DNA of 5,063 bases, taken from positions 1-5,063 of the forward strand of contig JAFRBA010000028.1 in the NCBI GenBank assembly GCA_017405115.1, written 5' to 3'. Under the pieces are notes generated by a model. The model ran no database searches. It had not been told where the DNA came from and was given only the letters and a program-made list of their open reading frames with translations. Source of the stretch: Kiritimatiellia bacterium (GTDB taxonomy: Bacteria; Verrucomicrobiota; Kiritimatiellia; RFP12; UBA1067). A program made the translations under genes and the position numbers. Every line of letters starts with the position of its first letter. The first letter of the stretch is position 1. This document shows, piece after piece, positions 1 to 3,929 of the stretch.

Positions 1-79
1 CGTTAGTAATAGACTGGTAGGCGTCGGGAAACACGGACGACATACGCGACGAACATACGCACTTTGGAATCGTCACACT
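1..79. repeat. 79-bp exact direct repeat, copy A (within the LRR gene)
   Basis: Positions 1-79 are identical to 214-292 by direct comparison, at an offset of 213 bp (71 codons, in frame). The repeat encodes the [19 protein letters not shown] module of the LRR protein. Copy A starts at the window edge and may extend further left. Perfect identity, when the neighbouring LRR units differ from one another, suggests recent duplication or gene conversion. Confidence 0.95.
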
Positions 80-991
80 CCTCAGCCCACTACAGCCATT
101 AAACGCACCTGTTCCGATACCCCTAACGGACGCGGGTATCGTCACACTAGTTAGCCCGCAGCAGCCCGAAAAAGCAAAATTTCCTATGCTCGTCACGCCA
201 TCGCAGATGACAACGTTAGTAATAGACTGGTAGGCGTCGGGAAACACGGACGACATACGCGACGAACATACGCACTTTGGAATCGTCACACTTGTAAGAC
301 CGCTGCAGAAGCGGAACGCATAAGACTCAATGTTCGTTACGCTGCTCGGTATCGTCATGCTCGTCAGCCCGCTGCAGCTGGAGAACGCAGAAGACCCAAT
401 ACTCGTCACACCGTCAGGGATCGTCACGCTCGTAAGACTTCTACAACCGTAGAACGCTTCATTCCCGATTGTAGTCACTCCGTCGGGTATCGTAACGCTC
501 GTAAGATTGGTACAATTGTCGAACGCACAAGCCCCGATGATCGTCACGCCGTCCGGGATCATCACATTACCATTCACGCCTTCTATGAGGGTCTTGCCAT
601 TCTTTGACAGCAAAAGGCCGTTTGCCGACGAGTACTTGGCATTCCCACTGCCAACCACAATCGACATCAGCCCGCTGCAACCGGAGAACGCACCATAGCC
701 GATGCTCGTCACGCTGTCCGGGATTGCCACGCTCGTAAGACCGCTGCAGTTGTAGAACGCATAAGAACTGATATTCGTCACACTATATCCACCCAATGTT
801 GACGGAATTGTAATGGCACCAGTTGTTGACTTGGGAATAGCCGTTGAAGATGAAGTTCCACCTCCAACACGTGCGCTTCCGCCGAACACCGTGTAAGTCC
901 AAGTAATGCCATTCACGATTTCAGTGGCGGCAAGACCCGACAGCGACACGAGCAAGCTTGCGACAACGATGATTCGCTTAAGTGTTTCCAT
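1..991 (-). CDS. BspA-like leucine-rich-repeat secreted/surface protein (3' end beyond window)
   Basis: The frame opens at ATG 991 and runs without a stop to the left edge: 330 complete codons, C-terminus missing. Residues 1-22 ([22 protein letters not shown]) are a typical signal peptide with likely cleavage after GLAA, so the protein is exported. Residues about 31-55 form a short Gly/Ser-rich segment. From about residue 60 there are repeats of about 23 residues of the LRR_5/BspA type, with the core '[21 protein letters not shown]'. A non-repeat insert at about 112-144 ([20 protein letters not shown]) is also common in BspA proteins. Two copies of a Cys-containing module ([16 protein letters not shown], from residues 240 and 311) interrupt the array 71 residues apart. 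BspA-type proteins are usually surface-exposed and bind host, matrix or other cells; the ligand here cannot be told. It lies 55 nt downstream of the membrane-protein gene and may share its transcript. Confidence 0.93.
   Translation of the reverse strand, partial: METLKRIIVVASLLVSLSGLAATEIVNGITWTYTVFGGSARVGGGTSSSTAIPKSTTGAITIPSTLGGYSVTNISSYAFYNCSGLTSVAIPDSVTSIGYGAFSGCSGLMSIVVGSGNAKYSSANGLLLSKNGKTLIEGVNGNVMIPDGVTIIGACAFDNCTNLTSVTIPDGVTTIGNEAFYGCRSLTSVTIPDGVTSIGSSAFSSCSGLTSMTIPSSVTNIESYAFRFCSGLTSVTIPKCVCSSRMSSVFPDAYQSITNVVICDGVTSIGNFAFSGCCGLTSVTIPASVRGIGTGAFNGCSGLRSVTIPKCVCSSRMSSVFPDAYQSITN
214..292. repeat. 79-bp exact direct repeat, copy B (within the LRR gene)
   Basis: Second copy of the 1-79 repeat. 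Identity ends at 292, where copy A continues 'cctcag' and copy B continues 'tgtaag'. It encodes LRR-protein residues from about 234 to 259, ending in the Cys module. Recombination between the copies would remove exactly 71 codons and keep the frame. Confidence 0.95.
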
Positions 992-1001
992 GATTTCCTC
1001 T

Positions 1002-1007
1002 CTCCTT
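1002..1007 (-). promoter_or_regulatory. Ribosome binding site of the LRR gene
   Basis: The minus strand reads AAGGAG followed by AGAGGAAATC and ATG 991. The 10-nt spacing is long, but a second purine block (GAGG) lies 5 nt from the ATG. This, with the signal peptide that follows immediately, fixes the start. Confidence 0.8.
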
Positions 1008-1046
1008 TATACAATACTTCCCAGTGTTCTGAAAATCTGACACGCT

Positions 1047-1562
1047 TCAGCATGTGCAAGGCCACCAGCCTTTTGACTTGGCATAGTCAACGAGCAACTC
1101 ATACGGCGATGCCGATTCGGGTTCTTGCTGGAGAGCAAGAAGATATTTCTTGATTTGAGAATTATCGAACAAGCGCTGTATTTGACGTTCAAAAACGGTA
1201 AACTCCTCTTCGACGATTATTTCATGTTTCTTCATGTAGCATGCCTGATTGAAGAATGTCAGCATTGTGTCTATCCAAGTCTTTATATCTGCACTCTTTC
1301 GATCCGGCTTCTCAACGTCTTGAAATTCAAACGTATCATCACAAGGGGTCACACTTAATCTTCCCGCTTTCAGCACATAAGTGTTGAACGTCAAATACAC
1401 TTCCTTTTGCTCGCATAGCTCAAAAAGCCTTGCCATGGTTTCTGCTCGTTGTGAACGAATTGCGCAACCCCATTGATATAACGCCCATCCACCGCCAATT
1501 ATGACGGTTGCGAGCGTCGCCATCTCGCACCAGCTATCAGCCAGCTGTATTCCAAGAACCAT
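1047..1562 (-). CDS. Hypothetical single-pass membrane protein, 171 aa
   Basis: I do not recognise a named family. The chosen start is ATG 1562 because AAGGAG lies 7 nt upstream. An in-frame GTG at 1580 would place that ribosome binding site inside the gene, so it is less likely. A hydrophobic segment at about residues 14-31 (MATLATVIIGGGWALYQWG) is followed by positive charges (RSQRAE), which predicts an N-out, C-in single-pass protein with a cytoplasmic domain of about 135 residues. That domain is mostly helical and mixed-charge (for example FERQIQRLFDNSQIKKYLLAL, here split by eye into helices) and ends in WWPCTC. Small proteins with this layout, one anchor then a RAE-type helix, are common and mostly uncharacterised. 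The gene lies 55 nt upstream of the LRR gene, with no convincing terminator between, so the two may form one transcript. Alternative: an immunity or signalling accessory protein, but nothing in the sequence shows it. Confidence 0.8.
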   Translation of the reverse strand: MVLGIQLADSWCEMATLATVIIGGGWALYQWGCAIRSQRAETMARLFELCEQKEVYLTFNTYVLKAGRLSVTPCDDTFEFQDVEKPDRKSADIKTWIDTMLTFFNQACYMKKHEIIVEEEFTVFERQIQRLFDNSQIKKYLLALQQEPESASPYELLVDYAKSKGWWPCTC

Positions 1563-1569
1563 GCTTTCT

Positions 1570-1575
1570 CTCCTT
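1570..1575 (-). promoter_or_regulatory. Ribosome binding site of the membrane-protein gene (decides start)
   Basis: The minus strand reads AAGGAG, then AGAAAGC (7 nt), then ATG 1562. It has the same AAGGAGAG core as the site before the LRR gene. It selects ATG 1562 over the in-frame GTG at 1580. Confidence 0.85.
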
Positions 1576-1685
1576 TCCACGCCCGTTGTCTATCAAGGTC
1601 CGCCGCGCTTGGCGCAGAAAAGAAGAGCGGCGCACTCCCGAGATTCCAGTCTTTCAGAGGCACCGCTAAGAGCCCAAGTGAAACC

Positions 1686-1733
1686 AAAAAATGAGTGTGC
1701 GCCGCGTGGATAATTAGTCCACACGTGCGCACA
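1686..1733 (-). terminator. Intrinsic-terminator-like hairpin upstream of the membrane-protein gene
   Basis: On the minus strand, arms at 1733-1718 and 1710-1696 pair over 15 positions around a 7-nt loop (CTAATTA), with one bulged A and one U-G pair. CTCA and a run of six T (1691-1686) follow. On the plus strand the U-G becomes C-A and there is no T tract, so the structure favours minus-strand RNA. The 4-nt gap before the T tract is not ideal. It lies about 125 nt before ATG 1562, so it would end a transcript from the right or act as an attenuator for the membrane-protein gene. Confidence 0.6.
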
Positions 1734-1750
1734 GCCGTATTTCGCCTCAC

Positions 1751-2110
1751 TTTAGAAAATTAGCGGTTTTCTGAAAAGCTACCATACGTACTGTTGCGTA
1801 CGTTCCGCCGTTGGCGGCGGTCACGGGGTGACCGCCCTACCAGCGACGGATCAGTCCTCCGCAGCCACGGAAGTGGCATAGGAGGATTCTTGTCGCTCTC
1901 CAAAGTCAAGGTCGAAGTCCTAAGGAATCCGTACTCCGTACTTCTTCCTTTTTCCTTCCCTGACCGCCATAGCGCAAAGCGCGACGGCGGTTTACTTCTT
2001 CCTTGTCCTCGTGGCGACCGCCCGCCCGGTAACGTCCCGGACGGTATCCTCCTTTGCGCCGGATGGCGACTCCGGAGGATAGATGTCAAAGATCAAATTC
2101 CGCAGTTTCC
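1751..2110. repeat. Hairpin-rich non-coding stretch (cluster of inverted repeats)
   Basis: No credible gene is seen here. Several local inverted repeats are: AGAAAA/TTTTCT at 1754-1772; ACGTAC/GTACGT at 1786-1803; a perfect 9-bp stem GGCGGTCAC/GTGACCGCC with GGG loop at 1816-1836; a two-part stem TCCTCC/GGAGGA plus GCCAC-GGAA-GTGGC at 1855-1886 (GNRA-type loop); ACCGCC/GGCGGT enclosing GCGC-AAA-GCGC at 1963-1991; and TATCCTCC/GGAGGATA enclosing CGCC/GGCG at 2045-2081. A 12-bp direct repeat (TACTTCTTCCTT) occurs at 1939-1950 and 1993-2004. Frames across it give Arg/Pro/Ser-rich, low-quality translations. It may be a dispersed-repeat cluster or a structured RNA. Confidence 0.75.
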
Positions 2111-2126
2111 CGCAGAACTACCGCGA

Positions 2127-2156
2127 ATTATACCAAAACCGCCGCGCTGGAATCAA
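2127..2156 (-). promoter_or_regulatory. Sigma-70-type extended -10 promoter (copy 1)
   Basis: The minus strand has TTGATT at 2156-2151, an 18-nt spacer and TATAAT at 2132-2127, preceded by TGG, which gives an extended -10 (TGnTATAAT). The spacer is the right arm of the hairpin at 2136-2168, so a promoter and a terminator occupy the same bases. Predicted start near 2120, transcribing leftwards into the hairpin-rich region. Confidence 0.6.
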
Positions 2157-2168
2157 GCGCGGCGGTTT
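2135..2168 (-). terminator. Terminator-like hairpin after the GNAT gene
   Basis: A perfect 13-bp stem, AAACCGCCGCGCT 2136-2148 with its complement 2156-2168, has a 7-nt loop. On the minus strand the right arm ends in a run of four T (2138-2135). It lies 33 nt past the GNAT stop codon, in the expected place for its terminator. The T run is short. Confidence 0.75.
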
Positions 2169-2201
2169 GCAAATTCACAAACTCCACTTTATAGCGATTT
2201 G

Positions 2202-2813
2202 TTACGTCTGCGTCGAATGGATCGACTCGGACTTTTCAATGCTTTGATACATAAATATGCAATCAGCGTCGTATTTCGGCTTTACGTGACTGTACACAAA
2301 CGCCTCATCATCAGGCGCAAGCGACCGAAATCCAAGGGATTTATAGTGCTTCATAAGCCCAGGCTCTGGCAAGGAATACACACAGAGCCACTTTGAGCCA
2401 ACTATATCCGCCACGTGCCTCACTATCGGAATTATGAACTCAAGAAAGACATAGGCCCCTATCTTCCGGGCCTTCTTCTGAGTCCGTCTATACTGCTCGT
2501 TGACCGCAAAATTCGAAAGCTCTATCGCCGGCATTGTCACAAAGGTCTCGCTGTCCAACGCGAGAGGAACAAGACATGTCCGCAAAGAAAAATAGCAGGC
2601 AAGTGCCCTGCTTACAGAGTCCTTGACAAGATAAGTCCTGCTTTCACCGGAAATCTCGTCTTCCAATGCGCATGACTTCAGATATCCCTCCAATCCGTCA
2701 GCGCCCTTTCCTGCCACAAATCCCATGATGAGGTTGTGGTCTTCCTCCGAATCCGTGAGGTGTTCTACGACAAAATCGCCCGAGTCTACCGACAGTTGAG
2801 CCGACAATATCAT
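2202..2813 (-). CDS. GNAT-family N-acetyltransferase, 203 aa (possible toxin of a TA-like pair)
   Basis: GNAT enzymes move an acetyl group from acetyl-CoA to an amine; the substrate here is unknown. Visible landmarks: strand beta4 at 97-104 (IELSNFAV), a weak pyrophosphate-loop region at 109-121 (RRTQKKARKIGAY, only loosely matching R/QxxGxG/A), a long helix at 121-139, and the motif-B-type signature HYKSLGF at 156-162. The N-terminal part has an 'LEGYLKSCALEDE' helix and 'RTYLV...ALACYFSLRT' strands, and the C-terminus has KPKYDADCIFMYQ (178-190), seen in a group of GNAT proteins from anaerobes. The start ATG overlaps the stop of the preceding small gene as ATGA, indicating translational coupling. 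A 13-bp terminator hairpin follows 33 nt downstream. The pairing with a small upstream basic protein recalls TacAT/AtaRT-type toxin-antitoxin operons, in which the toxin acetylates aminoacyl-tRNA. An ordinary acetyltransferase is equally possible. Confidence 0.85.
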   Translation of the reverse strand: MILSAQLSVDSGDFVVEHLTDSEEDHNLIMGFVAGKGADGLEGYLKSCALEDEISGESRTYLVKDSVSRALACYFSLRTCLVPLALDSETFVTMPAIELSNFAVNEQYRRTQKKARKIGAYVFLEFIIPIVRHVADIVGSKWLCVYSLPEPGLMKHYKSLGFRSLAPDDEAFVYSHVKPKYDADCIFMYQSIEKSESIHSTQT

Positions 2814-2989
2814 ACGTTAACCCGCGCCAGTGACGCCCGCTCCTTTTTGTGTTCGCGAGCAATCCAGCGCGCGAATTCATCAGCCTCTTTCCTAAGTGCA
2901 GAAAAGTCAGGCGGAGGGGTGTTTACAATCAGCCTATACGTCTTGTTTTTATCCAACGTCTCGCGAAGCTCCTGGGTTATAATCCTCAT
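2810..2989 (-). CDS. Small basic protein, 59 aa, coupled to the GNAT gene (antitoxin-like position)
   Basis: The start is ATG 2989, chosen because AAGGAGG stands 7 nt upstream; an in-frame ATG at 3019 lacks this support. The protein begins with a helix-like stretch (ITQELRETLDK), a short strand (TYRLIV) and a Pro run (NTPPPD), followed by a charged helix (about 28-52, EADEFARWIAREHKKER). Its size, charge and position just ahead of a GNAT gene, with a 4-nt overlap, suit an antitoxin or a partner subunit. It does not look like the DUF1778 ribbon-helix-helix antitoxin of the TacA type, and I recognise no family. Transcription probably starts about 130 nt upstream, at the promoter in 3127-3156. 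Confidence 0.75.
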   Translation of the reverse strand: MRIITQELRETLDKNKTYRLIVNTPPPDFSALRKEADEFARWIAREHKKERASLARVNV

Positions 2990-3120
2990 GGCATTTCCTC
3001 CTTGCCTCCAACTTCTCATAATGCGTCCCAGGCGCGGTTCCGGCTACTGTTCTTCGCCCTTCCACGCGGGAAATCTATCGCCCGGCATCGCGGCAGTTTC
3101 ACCCGCCTCTCAGCCGAACA
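2990..3120 (-). other. 5' leader of the small-gene/GNAT unit
   Basis: About 130 nt lie between the predicted transcription start (near 3120) and the ATG. Apart from the ribosome binding site and a short GCGG/CCGC inverted repeat near 3088-3105, I see no clear regulatory structure. Its first part loosely resembles the sequence downstream of the other element copy (GCAGTTTC and GAAC words shared). Confidence 0.45.
2997..3003 (-). promoter_or_regulatory. Strong ribosome binding site of the 59-aa gene
   Basis: The minus strand reads AAGGAGG, then AAATGCC (7 nt), then ATG 2989. It is a near-consensus Shine-Dalgarno sequence and sets the start, against the in-frame ATG at 3019. Confidence 0.9.
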
Positions 3121-3126
3121 CCGCGA

Positions 3127-3156
3127 ATTATACCAAAACCGCCGCGCCCGAATCAA
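3127..3156 (-). promoter_or_regulatory. Sigma-70-type extended -10 promoter of the small-gene/GNAT unit (copy 2)
   Basis: TTGATT at 3156-3151, an 18-nt spacer and TATAAT at 3132-3127 with an upstream TGG, all identical to copy 1. It lies about 140 nt upstream of ATG 2989 in the right orientation, with no other gene between, so it is the likely promoter of the two-gene unit. Confidence 0.7.
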
Positions 3157-3168
3157 GCGCAACGGTTT
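3135..3168 (-). terminator. Terminator-like hairpin, copy 2 (G-U rich stem)
   Basis: On the minus strand AAACCGTTGCGCT pairs with GGCGCGGCGGTTT through ten Watson-Crick and three G-U pairs, with TTTT at the end. It would stop transcripts coming from the HNH/vapC side just before the new promoter starts. It is weaker than copy 1. Confidence 0.5.
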
Positions 3169-3169
3169 C

Positions 3170-3509
3170 ACTCTGTCTTCTCGCCGCGCTCGCCCTCCAG
3201 CAGCAGTTCAAGCAATTACCCTTTCGTGTACCACGTGTCAGCACCTCCCAATCATGTCAATCCTGTCTCTGTCCTCCCCAAATCCTGCCAATCCAGTCTG
3301 CTTTTCGTCAATCACGGGGACATTGGAGACATATGGGACAATGGGGACGCTCTACAATGCCCGTGTAGATATAATGAGAAAAGATCTTCGTCGCTAATCT
3401 TGAACGAAAGGCCGTCAACCTTGCCTACATGACGCCACTTGTTCTTTTTCGGTTCCAATGGAACAAGAAAAAAGATGTCGCGTCGGTTTCGGCGTAAAAT
3501 GCTACGATG
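3170..3509. other. Gene-free stretch with degenerate short repeats
   Basis: I find no intact gene. On the plus strand 3252-3296 holds degenerate words of about 9 bp (CAATCATGT, CAATCCTGT, AAATCCTGC, CAATCCAGT). The stretch 3315-3349 holds runs of GGGGACATT, GGAGACAT, GGGACAAT and GGGGAC. A weak CTACA/TGTAG hairpin lies at 3352-3368. A minus-strand frame from the vapC stop to 3312 is open and looks protein-like in part (VPLEPKKNKWRHVGK, VDGLSFKISDEDLFSLY) but has no ATG or ribosome binding site, so it may be the remnant of a lost gene. Confidence 0.6.
3444..3474. repeat. Inverted repeat (7 + 5 bp stem)
   Basis: CTTTTTC and GTTCC on the left pair with GGAAC and GAAAAAG on the right around an AAT loop, with a small internal bulge. 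It lies about 36 nt downstream of the vapC-remnant stop. The T runs are within the stem rather than after it on either strand, so it is not a normal intrinsic terminator. Confidence 0.6.
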
Positions 3510-3627
3510 TTACGCAAAGGGATTGAATATCGGCACTCCCATGCCCGCCATGTCATCAACATTTCGCGTTACGAGTTTCAATGCCGTGGACTAGTACAGT
3601 CGCCGCAATCAGCGCATCAACCGCAGG
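3510..3627 (-). pseudogene. VapC-type PIN-domain toxin remnant (5'-truncated, frameshifted)
   Basis: The minus strand encodes PAVDALIAATVLVHG (3627-3583) in one frame and then KLVTRNVDDMAGMGVPIFNP plus FA and a stop (TAA 3512-3510) in another. Together this is the normal C-terminal end of a type II VapC RNase toxin: the D of VDALIAA and the acidic residues after TRN belong to the PIN active-site region. An extra T (A at 3580/3581 on the plus strand) breaks the frame; removing it gives HGMKLVTRN. The N-terminal two thirds, including the first catalytic Asp, is absent, and no VapB antitoxin is seen. The upstream end joins the HNH gene directly, whose stop codon lies within this remnant. It is non-functional as seen; a sequencing error could explain the frameshift but not the truncation. 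Confidence 0.85.
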
Positions 3628-3925
3628 GCGCTGTCGGGAAGAGCCTGTCGAGTATCTGCTCGGCAGGCGTGTACGCCTTCTTCTTGGCGTTGCAGTCGCG
3701 GCAGCACGGCACGCAGTTGCCGCGCGTGGACTTTCCGCCGCGCGACACCGGAACGACATGGTCGAGCGTAAGGTTCTCCGCGCCGACCACGCGGTGGCAG
3801 TAGTGGCACTCCCCCTTCGCGACCAGCGCGCGCCACCAGTCGGTCTTGCGCAGCGCCCTCGCCTTCTCCCGCTCGCGCTTCACGTGGACGGGGTCGGGAT
3901 TCAGGTCTAGCCAGTCCGTTTCCAT
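3617..3925 (-). CDS. Small HNH endonuclease, 102 aa
   Basis: The start is ATG 3925 (METDWLDLNPDPVH), 4 nt after the stop of the GH88 gene; the ribosome binding site is weak, so it is probably translated by coupling. A charged N-terminal helix (VKREREKARALRKTDWWRAL, 14-33) precedes the HNH domain. C40-x2-C43 and C75-x2-C78 form the zinc site. The catalytic DH is D55-H56 in LTLDHVVPVSRGG, followed by N70 and N79 (CCRDCNAKK), then TPAEQILDRL. These fit the short, stand-alone McrA-like HNH proteins found beside unrelated genes in PVC and other bacteria. They are nicking or cutting nucleases by family; the target is unknown. The last residues (TAPCG) are read from the junction with the vapC remnant, so the original C-terminus may have been altered. 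The domain core is intact. Confidence 0.88.
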   Translation of the reverse strand: METDWLDLNPDPVHVKREREKARALRKTDWWRALVAKGECHYCHRVVGAENLTLDHVVPVSRGGKSTRGNCVPCCRDCNAKKKAYTPAEQILDRLFPTAPCG

Positions 3926-3929
3926 TTGC

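Larger units (their letters stand above)
1686..2120 (-). ncRNA. Candidate structured RNA or long attenuated leader (about 430 nt)
   Basis: A promoter-like signal (TTGATT 2156-2151, TATAAT 2132-2127) predicts transcription starting near 2120. A terminator-like hairpin with a U6 tract ends at 1686. Between them are at least six hairpins and no convincing reading frame. Two readings are possible: a free-standing structured transcript, or the first part of a leader of about 560 nt for the membrane-protein gene with a terminator that could be conditional. I recognise no known riboswitch or RNA family. The call rests on signal order only and is inference. Confidence 0.3.
2121..2168 (-). repeat. 48-bp terminator/promoter element, copy 1
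   Basis: Identical to 3121-3168 at 44 of 48 positions, at an offset of exactly 1000 bp. Both copies carry the hairpin and the overlapping promoter-like signals described separately. A shorter, gapped similarity continues on the left side (GAACTA here versus GAACA near the other copy, and GCAGTTTC further left). Confidence 0.9.
3121..3168 (-). repeat. 48-bp terminator/promoter element, copy 2
   Basis: Partner of 2121-2168, with four substitutions (at 3148, 3149, 3161 and 3162). Three fall in the stem. On minus-strand RNA all three remain paired as G-U, while on the plus strand they become A-C mismatches. This is direct evidence that the working structure is the minus-strand RNA. Confidence 0.9.

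Noticed and set aside
1..292. Regularly spaced repeats as a CRISPR array
   Set aside because: The repeats are in-frame parts of an LRR coding sequence; the intervening sequence encodes further LRR units and is not spacer-like.
1004..1009. TATAAA-like -10 just before the LRR gene (minus strand)
   Set aside because: It overlaps the ribosome binding site, so a transcript starting there would lack it.
1021..1046. Terminator between the membrane-protein and LRR genes
   Set aside because: Only a 4-bp GTGT/ACAC stem with no following T tract is present.
1760..2089. Minus-strand 109-codon reading frame
   Set aside because: It covers only inverted repeats, gives a low-complexity Arg/Ser/Pro translation and lacks a proper ribosome binding site. 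RNA structure or repeats explain it better.
1794..2396. Plus-strand 200-codon reading frame
   Set aside because: It runs through the hairpin-rich stretch, the 48-bp element and the antisense of the GNAT gene. Its translation is Arg/Pro-rich with no family likeness.
3370..3375. TATAAT on the plus strand
   Set aside because: There is no -35-like hexamer at 16-18 nt and no plus-strand gene downstream.
2736..3397. Plus-strand reading frames of 182-210 codons
   Set aside because: They are antisense to the GNAT and 59-aa genes and continue into repeat sequence. They have no recognisable domains.
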